A DNA stretch of 63,535 nt. It comes from an uncultured beta proteobacterium (GTDB lineage Bacteria; Pseudomonadota; Gammaproteobacteria; Burkholderiales; Burkholderiaceae_C). The position numbers and the translations under genes were made by a program. The notes beneath the pieces are model-generated. The model saw only the letters and a program-made list of their open reading frames with translations. It was not told the DNA's origin and did no database searches. Shown here piece by piece: positions 56,876 through 63,535 of the stretch; the stretch's first letter is position 1, and each line of letters opens with the position of its first letter. The stretch spans positions 1 to 63,535 of the forward strand of contig CAISJH010000611.1 in the NCBI GenBank assembly GCA_903885585.1. Direction: 5' to 3'.

Positions 56876-57871
56876 ATGCTATCAGCCGAGTCGCAGTTCT
56901 CATCAGAGGTCTACGCATACAAGAACGGAATGCGCAATCTGCTTTGGGTCACCGGTTATGTCGGCAGCCTTCATGCGCGCGGGGGCATGCTCTACACCTC
57001 GGGCAATGGAAACCAGGCAATTGCTTTCGAGCTGGCGCCTACGGACTCGATGCCCCGACGCATTCGCGAAGGTTCCGTCACGAAGATCGTCGGACGCATC
57101 GAGGGACGGCGACACCCGCAGACTGGCGAGCCCACAGCGGTCGTGCGCGTTCTCAGCTTCCAGGTTCCTCGCGTTCTGGACATGCCTCCCGACAGCGCCT
57201 GGAATCACTCCCTGCCCAAGGGGGCCCCGGCATCGCCTTTCAAGCCCGGACAAGGACAAGCGGGGCTTGGCTTGCGTAACACCTCCAACGTCGTTGACCT
57301 GGCAGGCATCGTCACGGGCTTGCGCCTGAAGCGTCCCGGCGCAGTTCGTGAGGACGGAACGCAATCCACCGGCTGCCTGTACCTTCTGCTGCAGCAGACA
57401 GAGGACCCGACCGAATCAATCCCGATACGCATCTACGGCCGGTTTTCCGGACAGGAGGAACGCGCCATCAAGCTTGGCACCTGTGTGCGCGCCAAGGCGT
57501 CTACGCTGCGTGTGGACTCCAAGCGAACTGGAAACATGCTGGATGGGGGCTTGGAAGAGGTCAACTCGTACCTCTACGTTCGATCGCCAGGGCTGTACGT
57601 CGCAACTCGCGAAGACATTCAGACGATTCCAGCCTGGGCCAAGTCACTCATCGAGGAACAAGCCAGGGAGCGGGCGGCCAAGCGTGCCTCGACAGCAGTG
57701 CCTTCGGCGCCGCCCGAGCCTGCTCCTGATAGCTCCCCAGTTGAGCCCTCTGCCCCCAAGGTCTCGACTGTCGCCGCTCAGCAAGTCTCCTCCTCCTCCG
57801 AGGGCGACGATTCAATCAGCGATGAGGACTTCCTGAAGTTTTCGGCCAACACCGCCAAACGGATTCAGTGA
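56876..57871 (+). CDS. Possible OB-fold single-stranded DNA-binding protein
   Basis: The ATG at 56876 follows AGGAGGC. Two domains of about 110 residues each look beta-rich and OB-like: RNLLWVTGYVGSLHARGG with AIAFELAP, then NVVDLAGIVTGLRLKRPG with IPIRIYGRFSGQ. A Pro/Ser-rich linker leads to an acidic C-terminus (EGDDSISDEDFLKFSANT), somewhat like an SSB tail but without the terminal DDDIPF. A replication or recombination ssDNA-binding role is inferred. It is the first gene of a plus-strand pair with the HD protein. Confidence 0.5.
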   Translation: MLSAESQFSSEVYAYKNGMRNLLWVTGYVGSLHARGGMLYTSGNGNQAIAFELAPTDSMPRRIREGSVTKIVGRIEGRRHPQTGEPTAVVRVLSFQVPRVLDMPPDSAWNHSLPKGAPASPFKPGQGQAGLGLRNTSNVVDLAGIVTGLRLKRPGAVREDGTQSTGCLYLLLQQTEDPTESIPIRIYGRFSGQEERAIKLGTCVRAKASTLRVDSKRTGNMLDGGLEEVNSYLYVRSPGLYVATREDIQTIPAWAKSLIEEQARERAAKRASTAVPSAPPEPAPDSSPVEPSAPKVSTVAAQQVSSSSEGDDSISDEDFLKFSANTAKRIQ

Positions 57872-57899
57872 CCACTGCTGCGCGCGACGGACAGGGCAG

Positions 57900-60089
57900 A
57901 TGAGAAACCCCGTCGTATCGGCCGTCTTTGGCCTGACGTGCTTCTATTGGGCCGTCCTGTTTGTGGTCTATTGGTCTCAGAACGATTGGACGCTGCCTCC
58001 AGGCTGGCTGGAGCAGACGCTGTGGCGCTTCAAGTTTCTGGGTGTGTGCATCCTGATGGGAGTAGTCCTTACGCTGGTCTACCAGTGGGTCAAGCGCCAG
58101 TTCGTGCTGATCTCGCTCATGGGGGACGAGGAGCGCGGGATCACTTGCACGATCGGCCCGCTGCCAAAGCCGGACCCACCAGCCAGAGCCAAGAAGCCTG
58201 TGGACCTTGCAGCGCTGCGCTTGCCCAACAACGCAGAACATTGGTTCGAGGATTGGAAGCGTTCGATGCTGGAGCTGGAGTTCGATGGCAAGAAACTCGG
58301 CCAGCCTCACGTCAATTTGGCGCATGCACTGATCCAGATTCTTGGCAACACCCCCACGGTGCCTGCGTTCGCGCCACGAAAGCATGTAGTCAGCACCCAC
58401 GCAGCGCCTCCCCCAGACCTGCTGGCCCTTGCAAGGCGCAGAGCCAAGGACCCAGACGCACCGTTGCCGCCCTCGTTGCTTCCGACTCCCGAAGTCGCGC
58501 CTAGTAACCGACACGGCACGTACACGCTTCTGGAGCACTCGTATGCCGTGGCCTTCGAGGCGCTCAAACTCGCTCCGTCCTGGTCGTTCGAGGCAGCCCG
58601 GGATCAGCTGAGGGATGAGACTTCAAAGCCTAGGATCTTTGCCAAGAAAGTTCGTGAGGACTACACCTGGGATCCAGAAGACGCGCTGATTCCGCTGATT
58701 GGTCTCATTCATGATTTGGGCAAGATTCATACGTTCGAACGCGCAGAGGACGGTTCGTTTTCGGACACCGGCCAGGACCACGACTTCTGGAGCGCCGTGC
58801 TGCTCGGGCGGATTCCTGAGTTCTGGGAGCTCCCTCGTCTCGACAGAGACGCGCTGAGTTTTGCGGTTTCGACTTACCACCGGCCCCGCAAGTTTTCCCG
58901 TGCGACGCCGCCAATGGGCATGGAGGACCGCGCCTTCACATTGCAGCACTTGCTCATCCAGGCCGACCGCAGGGCAGGATTACAGGTTGCGAAAGAAATT
59001 GAGGCCGCAGCGTTCAAGGCACGTGGAGAGGAATCTGAACCTGGCGCCGCAAGCAACGCTGCTCAGGCTGGTCTTTGGAAGGCGTTCTGCGCGCTGCTTA
59101 ATGAGCCTGGGCGCGTTGCAGTGTCAAACGGGCCCAGGCGCATTGGTTTCAAGAGCGTGCTTGATGGTTCTCCAGTGCTCTTCTTGCACGGCGGCGATCT
59201 TCAGAAGGAGCTCTGGAAAACTCTTTCGATGGAGGACCGCGCGGCACTGGGCGCGAGTTACCGGAACACTCGGCCGCTTCTCTTAGCGTTGCTGGAGACT
59301 CTTGATGCTCAGAGCATTCTTGTCAGGTCCAACGCGAGTACAACTCTGCCCGCCGAAGAGTCGTTCTGGCGACTGGCGTTGAAGGGTAGAGATCCTGCCA
59401 GGGTTGCTCCTCTTGCGGAATGGCAGCTCGCCGTCGTGATCAAGGCGAGCCAACACTTCCCTGCTCTTGCCTATGGTCCGGATGCTGAATGCATCCCCGT
59501 TTTCCTGGGTCCGGGCGATCCTTTGAAACTCAACCCGGACCACCTCCCCGAAACATCTGTAAACGTCTCTCAACGCAGGCAGCCAGTGATCCAAGGAGAC
59601 ACGTCGGACATAGACCTCGGTGACATAGCGCCAACCTCAACAGGTGCCACCGCGCCTAATGGCGCAGGCCCGTCTGACTCAGGAGATGTGCCCCCCACGA
59701 GCAAAGTAGACCCGCGAATCGCACAGATACGAAAACAACGGCAAGCTACCATTTCGGGCGGCAGTCGTGCCCCTGGCAGTTCTGCTCTTGCAGAACCCTC
59801 AGATACGGATGCGGCTTTAGGCTTTTTCTCGCACCTCGCGCGCGAGGCATCTAGAGGCTCTATCACTCACGAACGACTTAGCGACACTGTCCTTCGCGTA
59901 CTTGTGGGGGACATCCTTGATTGCTCGATAACGCCATTGCGAGTTGGCGTTAAAGACACGGCCCGCACGGTAGCAGTTAGCAATGGCCAAGTTCCAGGTG
60001 TGCGCCTGGTTAATACCGAGTCTGGCCCGGCCTACGACGTCAATACAGCAGCTCTTGCTGCTGCCAGCAAACGAGCTGTTTACGGTTGA
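57900..60089 (+). CDS. HD-domain membrane protein, candidate MOBH-type relaxase
   Basis: The 729-residue protein has two N-terminal membrane segments (VVSAVFGLTCFYWAVLFVVYW and FKFLGVCILMGVVLTLVYQWV, in part). The HD hydrolase-like core follows: LLEHSYAVAFEAL (about 211), LIPLIGLIHDLGKIHTFE (about 268), HDFWSAVLL (about 293) and STYHRPRKF (about 324). This arrangement resembles the TraI_2 domain of MOBH relaxases in SXT- and IncH-type elements. A late segment, PGRVAVSNGPRRIGFKSVLDG, recalls the TraI_2 C-terminal winged part. Membrane anchors are unusual for a relaxase, so a signalling or nucleotide phosphohydrolase role is the alternative. It overlaps the convergent HTH gene by 10 bases. Confidence 0.55.
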   Translation: MRNPVVSAVFGLTCFYWAVLFVVYWSQNDWTLPPGWLEQTLWRFKFLGVCILMGVVLTLVYQWVKRQFVLISLMGDEERGITCTIGPLPKPDPPARAKKPVDLAALRLPNNAEHWFEDWKRSMLELEFDGKKLGQPHVNLAHALIQILGNTPTVPAFAPRKHVVSTHAAPPPDLLALARRRAKDPDAPLPPSLLPTPEVAPSNRHGTYTLLEHSYAVAFEALKLAPSWSFEAARDQLRDETSKPRIFAKKVREDYTWDPEDALIPLIGLIHDLGKIHTFERAEDGSFSDTGQDHDFWSAVLLGRIPEFWELPRLDRDALSFAVSTYHRPRKFSRATPPMGMEDRAFTLQHLLIQADRRAGLQVAKEIEAAAFKARGEESEPGAASNAAQAGLWKAFCALLNEPGRVAVSNGPRRIGFKSVLDGSPVLFLHGGDLQKELWKTLSMEDRAALGASYRNTRPLLLALLETLDAQSILVRSNASTTLPAEESFWRLALKGRDPARVAPLAEWQLAVVIKASQHFPALAYGPDAECIPVFLGPGDPLKLNPDHLPETSVNVSQRRQPVIQGDTSDIDLGDIAPTSTGATAPNGAGPSDSGDVPPTSKVDPRIAQIRKQRQATISGGSRAPGSSALAEPSDTDAALGFFSHLAREASRGSITHERLSDTVLRVLVGDILDCSITPLRVGVKDTARTVAVSNGQVPGVRLVNTESGPAYDVNTAALAAASKRAVYG

Positions 60090-60679
60090 CTTGCCTGGGA
60101 GCTGGCTGAGGCAGCAGCCTTCGCAGTTGCTGCTCGCAGCACATCGGCGTCGTATCGGCGAATCCGTTCGAGAGACGGACGCATAGACTTTTCACCAGTC
60201 TCAGGTTGCTGCCAGCGCCACAAGGTGGTCTTGTGTACCTTGATGACTTCAGCGAGCTCCTGCATCCGACCTTTGGACGCGGTTTGACTCTCCGTTGGGT
60301 CGCCTCCCAACCTCACAATCCAGTCCTCGACGATCTGCATCATCGTGGCCTCAGCCAGGAACCGGGCTCTCGGCTGGTAGCGCTCGTGGGCAGTCTTATC
60401 GGCAATGGCGCGCGCGTTCTGCACCAAGGACTCGGGCACTTCCAAGACGCGTCCGTACATGTAGGACGAAAGCGTCGAGTGACCGAGTCCAAGCATCTTG
60501 GCGAACGACTGGTTCGTCAGCCCCATTTCGTCGCGGATTGCGCGCAGTGTTTCGGATGCCTTTCGGCGTGCTGGTGGAGAGAAGTCCTGGCGAACGACCG
60601 GCGAGTTCGATTGCGATCCAATATGAATTGGCTCGATCTGAAAACGCATGGCCAAATTGGTCTCTAATTGAATGTCCAT
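60080..60679 (-). CDS. Two-HTH DNA-binding protein, paralogue of the 60762 product
   Basis: The start is set at 60679 (MDIQLETNLAMRFQ). An Xre-like HTH reads DEMGLTNQSFAKMLGLGHSTLSSYMYGRV, in part, then a helical region and a second HTH (LAEVIKVHKTTLWRWQQPETGEKSMRPS). The C-terminal 110 residues share this order and much identity with the protein encoded at 60762, including a 30-base near-identical DNA stretch coding TTLWRWQQPETG. It likely binds a two-part operator and regulates element genes. Confidence 0.75.
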   Translation of the reverse strand: MDIQLETNLAMRFQIEPIHIGSQSNSPVVRQDFSPPARRKASETLRAIRDEMGLTNQSFAKMLGLGHSTLSSYMYGRVLEVPESLVQNARAIADKTAHERYQPRARFLAEATMMQIVEDWIVRLGGDPTESQTASKGRMQELAEVIKVHKTTLWRWQQPETGEKSMRPSLERIRRYDADVLRAATAKAAASASSQASQP

Positions 60680-60761
60680 GCTCACCCCCAACAACTGCGT
60701 CTTTGCACATCATACATACGACGCAAACAGGCTGGCGCACGTTGCGTGTCTGTGGGGGTGC

Positions 60762-61886
60762 TTATTGGCGCACGGCCCGATCACTCACCTTCAGTGCGTG
60801 CAAACGAGAGAGCACCACGTCGTCGTATAGGCGGAGTCGCTCTAGGCTCGGGCGCATAGATTTGGCGCCGGTCTCCGGCTGCTGCCAGCGCCACAAGGTG
60901 GTCTTGTGGACGCCCAGCACCTTCGCGAGATCTTGCTCCTTCAGCTTGCGTTCGTCCGGCGTTTGGGATTCGTCTTCACTGCCATGGAGCTTTTCAAGCC
61001 AGTCCTGGACGATGTGCACCATGGTGGACTCGACCAAAAACCGCTCTCTGGGATTCATGCTCCTGATGGCAAGATCTTTGGCGATTGCTCTGGCTTGCTG
61101 TATCACCGAGGAGGCAACCTCCGTGACCCGCCCATACATGTAAGCCGCAAGCGTGGACTGGCTGATCCCAAGCAAGGCCGCAAGGGTCTTGTTGGTCAAC
61201 CCGAACTGATCGCGAATTCGCAACAGCATGTCTGCGGTGTGTCCTCGCGATTCTGCTTGCGCTCTTCTCGCATCGCTTGCGCTGCTGACATCCTCTATGG
61301 TCGCCTCGAGTCGTTGGGTGCATTGCTCACCAACTCCTACGGCGACTTTGCGCCTTGCCCACTCTCGTGCGGCCGTGCCTTGATCGAGTCTCGTCTCCAC
61401 TTCCTCGTAGGAGTTGTCGGCGGCTGCGAGCGTGGATCGCAAAGCCATCTCGTCGTCCTCCTCATCGGAGTCAAAGGACAGAGCTACGTCCTCCTTCCTT
61501 TGCGTCTTGATGGTTCGAATGACGTTGAAGGTGATCGCATACAGGTACTTGTAGACATCCTCCTGTGGATTCTGGCTCTCAAGCATCTTTGGCAAGAAGC
61601 GCTCGAACAACAAGACGGCAACGCGTTGCTGAATCTCATCTTGCAGATGGAACATCTTGTACTGCAAGACCAGCGTGTGCAGGATGCGCTTAACTCGGGC
61701 GTCGGCGAAGTACGCATGGAAAACGGCATCCATTGCGCGGCGGTCGATGTCACCGGTGGATTGGCCTGCGCGGCTGGCGCAGGCCGCCACAGCCCGCGCT
61801 AAAGGATATTGGTTCGGCGTGGATCGTGCGCTCGCGGACATTGCGACCGACTCCGCGGACACAGCGCTAACGTGCAAGTTGACCAT
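60762..61886 (-). CDS. Sigma region 2-like plus double-HTH regulator
   Basis: The 374-residue protein has an N-terminal domain (about 55-125) resembling sigma factor region 2: FADARVKRILHTLVLQYKMF, then HLQDEIQQRVAVLLFERFLP, then EDVYKYLYAITFNVIRTIKTQ, where EDVYKYLYAITFNVIR parallels the region 2.3/2.4 helix of ECF sigmas. A long acidic linker follows, then an Xre-like HTH (GLTNKTLAALLGISQSTLAAYM) and a second HTH (DLAKVLGVHKTTLWRWQQPE), shared with the gene downstream. No ordinary sigma region 4 is visible. It could recruit RNA polymerase, perhaps with the element's own alpha subunit; that is inference. Confidence 0.6.
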   Translation of the reverse strand: MVNLHVSAVSAESVAMSASARSTPNQYPLARAVAACASRAGQSTGDIDRRAMDAVFHAYFADARVKRILHTLVLQYKMFHLQDEIQQRVAVLLFERFLPKMLESQNPQEDVYKYLYAITFNVIRTIKTQRKEDVALSFDSDEEDDEMALRSTLAAADNSYEEVETRLDQGTAAREWARRKVAVGVGEQCTQRLEATIEDVSSASDARRAQAESRGHTADMLLRIRDQFGLTNKTLAALLGISQSTLAAYMYGRVTEVASSVIQQARAIAKDLAIRSMNPRERFLVESTMVHIVQDWLEKLHGSEDESQTPDERKLKEQDLAKVLGVHKTTLWRWQQPETGAKSMRPSLERLRLYDDVVLSRLHALKVSDRAVRQ

Positions 61887-62229
61887 TTCCGAAACAGTCT
61901 AGCGGGTCTAGCGTCATAAGGGGCCGCAACGCCTACCAACTGGTTAGCGCGTTGTTATCATTGCGTCTGATTGCCCCTGTCGTTTCAGGCGTTTCATCAT
62001 CGATTTTGATCACAGCCAGTCAAATCAAAGACTTAGCAGCGCCAAAAATCACTCAATTCTGAATTTTCCGATTTCGCTTCTTAGTTCGGTGATGGTAGTG
62101 GAGCGGGCTATCTTGAGTGTTTTGGCATATATAAGGCGCGTTTTGCCTGCTCCATAGTCGTCGTCGCCAGTCGCACCTGAGCCAGCTGCTTTAGGTCGTA
62201 CGCTCCCACAAAGGTCACCAGGTTCAGCA
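61887..62229. other. 343-bp region without a gene, relatively AT rich
   Basis: No gene is supported. The stretch 61960-62150 is richer in A and T than the rest of the window and contains TCTAGCG twice (about 61900-61915). The upstream DNA of the HTH operon and of the integrase lies here. An attachment or regulatory site is possible but no clear repeat supports it. Confidence 0.4.
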
Positions 62230-63444
62230 GTGAAGTCCGCGCCCGAAAGCGTAAAGCCGCTGACTGCTGCAGAAAGTGCCTATGTGCGCGCTTGGGCTGA
62301 AGGGCTGGAGGTACGAAGTGCGTGGTCACGCTTTCTCGGCGGCGAAGACGTTAGTCATGCATGTTGCCGTGCTGCGCTCGACGACTACTTGGAGCGCTTG
62401 AGGTCCCTGGCTCGGCTGCACAGGAGGCCGGACCTCGTCGCTCTGCTGCGCCGATCTCCTGAGCGTATACGCGTGGTTGATGACCGGCCCTCGATTGACG
62501 AGTTCGCGGCTACGCAGGGTGACTTCCTCTCACAGAAGGAGCTTCTGGCGGAGTATGCGGCCCTCTATCCGCAGGCGCCTACTGGAATTCGCCGTCGAGA
62601 GCGGTTGCGCACAAGACTGGTTGCAGCCGTGCGCGAAGCGAGCGCGCTTGACAGTTCACCCCACCCTCATCCCGACGATGCAGCGGTGATGTGGCTAGAT
62701 GACCGAGTTGCCCAGAGGCTCGCAAGCGCGGGGGCTCACACGCTGAAGGACCTGGTGAGCCTCATTGCGAATCGGGGTTACTGGTGGCACAAATCTGTGG
62801 CCGGCCTTGGCCCCGTGAAGGCAAGGCGCCTAGTCGCCTTTCTTGTTAAGCATCAGGAGCGGCTAGGCGCACTCCCCTCTTTCGCCTTGAAGCCGCGGGC
62901 GGAATTGATATCCACTTGGAAGCCAGTGATCCGATTTGGGTTGGTGCCCATTGAGCGCTTGGCACCACCCCCAGACCCAAGGCTTTCCGGCGCGCTCGGT
63001 CTCTTTCGGGCACCAATCGAAAACCTCACCATCGAAGCAGCAAACGATCTGGACGCGGTTAAAGCCTGGATGGACAGTTGTCCCACGCCAGCGACCAGGC
63101 GCGCCTATCGCAGCGAAGGGGAGAGATTGCTGCTTTGGGCCATGCTGGAGCGGGGTAAAGCGCTCTCGTCCCTTGAGGCTGCGGATGAACAGGCTTATGT
63201 TGCGTTCTTGGCATGCCCCCCTGAGCAGTGGGTCGGACCTCGGGCTGCCCAGCGTTGGTCGGATAGCTGGCGGCCGTTTACTGGTCCGCTTGGCCCATCA
63301 TCCACAAGGCGAGCTCGCGCAGCGGCTCGCTCCTTGTTACTCTGGCTATCCAGTCAGGGCTATCTGTACGTATCGACCTGGAGCGCCAGCCCAACTCACC
63401 TGGGGGTGTTGAACCGTTCAACACCTGCACGGGACGGACCTTGA
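62230..63444 (+). CDS. DUF3701-type integrase, 3' truncated
   Basis: The 404-residue frame starts at GTG and has the N-terminal DUF3701-like region with a helix-hairpin-helix (KSVAGLGPVKARRLVAFL, about 190-207), then a core-binding-like SAM-fold (PATRRAYRSEGERLLLWAM). The catalytic tyrosine recombinase domain expected next, about 200 residues, is missing. The frame ends soon after 63405, in a palindrome that joins it to an antisense ParB fragment. It is therefore probably a broken integrase. Confidence 0.65.
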   Translation: MKSAPESVKPLTAAESAYVRAWAEGLEVRSAWSRFLGGEDVSHACCRAALDDYLERLRSLARLHRRPDLVALLRRSPERIRVVDDRPSIDEFAATQGDFLSQKELLAEYAALYPQAPTGIRRRERLRTRLVAAVREASALDSSPHPHPDDAAVMWLDDRVAQRLASAGAHTLKDLVSLIANRGYWWHKSVAGLGPVKARRLVAFLVKHQERLGALPSFALKPRAELISTWKPVIRFGLVPIERLAPPPDPRLSGALGLFRAPIENLTIEAANDLDAVKAWMDSCPTPATRRAYRSEGERLLLWAMLERGKALSSLEAADEQAYVAFLACPPEQWVGPRAAQRWSDSWRPFTGPLGPSSTRRARAAARSLLLWLSSQGYLYVSTWSASPTHLGVLNRSTPARDGP

Positions 63445-63535
63445 TCGGCTGCACGTTGCCCCCTGCAGCAGCAATCTCCGCCTTCAACTCCTGAAACTCA
63501 GCGGTGAGAAAGGAGGCCTCGTGCCGGTTCGCCCA
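63278..63535 (-). pseudogene. ParB-family fragment, truncated at both visible ends
   Basis: On the minus strand from the right window edge: WANRHEASFLTAEFQELKAE, IAAAGGNVQPIKVRPVQVL. The GGNVQPIKVRP core matches the ParB/Spo0J N-terminal domain, which binds nucleotide. Expected continuation (GHRR box) is missing: after about 63405 the frame runs antisense through the integrase and ends at 63278. The N-terminus lies beyond the window. Confidence 0.75.
63405..63425. repeat. 21-bp palindrome at the integrase/ParB junction
   Basis: GGTGTTGAAC, one central base, GTTCAACACC is a perfect palindrome. It sits where the integrase-like sequence ends and the ParB-like sequence begins. It could be a recombination crossover or a hairpin target. 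Confidence 0.7.

Noticed and set aside
1-63535. CRISPR arrays, tRNA and rRNA genes
   Set aside because: No regularly spaced repeats, cloverleaf with CCA-type end or rRNA-like conserved stretches were seen.

Overview
The window looks like accessory DNA from a betaproteobacterium of the Burkholderiales, most simply a large conjugative plasmid or integrative conjugative element. It is GC rich. The RNA polymerase alpha paralogue at 17052-17981 is close to the Burkholderiales chromosomal protein in the version I know. The gene set is typical of large F-type transfer elements: a near-complete F-type type IV secretion system, a coupling protein, CobS/CobT-like genes with DUF3150, a phage-like exonuclease and annealing protein, a Toprim protein, and a ParB fragment. 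No rRNA, tRNA or CRISPR array was seen. The replication genes are not in the window.

Layout. 1-3401: a partial EEP-family enzyme, an unknown gene, and a metallophosphoesterase divergent from a NUDIX/winged-helix protein, with a nested palindrome between the last two. 3402-8585: small cargo genes (ankyrin membrane protein, tandem ribbon-helix-helix protein, two related secreted repeat proteins, a lipoprotein, a TM2-like protein with a duplicated tail). 8586-14680 (minus): DUF3150, CobS-like AAA+ ATPase, an unknown gene and a CobT-like VWA protein. Three of them are followed by their own terminator and all four are preceded by the same type of leader. 14891-17981 (plus): a winged-helix/DUF4116-like repeat protein split by an in-frame TAG, a methyltransferase, and the RNA polymerase alpha paralogue. 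18024-21751 (minus): a TraD-type coupling protein and two genes downstream, one overlapped by a convincing second reading frame. 21823-25759: a Rad52/ERF-like annealing protein divergent from a RecD-like helicase, then a small membrane protein. 25810-45043 (plus): transglycosylase, OmpA lipoprotein, pilin and TraL-E-K-B, DsbC-like, TraV-C, TrbI, S26 peptidase, TraW-U, TrbC, TraF-H-G. 45066-50323: secreted proteins, a nuclease-fold membrane protein and an alpha/beta hydrolase. 50371-57871: a PAPS-reductase-like protein, Toprim primase-like protein, YqaJ exonuclease, a regulator and a possible OB-fold protein. 57900-61886: an HD-domain membrane protein that may be a MOBH-type relaxase, then two related HTH proteins, the larger with a sigma region 2-like N-terminus. 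62230-63535: a truncated DUF3701-type integrase joined through a 21-bp palindrome to a truncated ParB.

How it may work together. The secretion system, the coupling protein and possibly the HD protein form the transfer machine. The annealing protein and exonuclease are 32 kb apart but resemble a Red-type pair. The most striking signal is a shared 5' leader ahead of at least seven of the scattered maintenance genes: CGCAAC, 11-13 bases, GCAAG, then a compact GC-rich hairpin directly before the Shine-Dalgarno sequence. Together with an element-borne RNA polymerase alpha and a sigma-like HTH protein, this suggests a private regulon. The leader is read directly from the sequence; linking it to those two proteins is inference.
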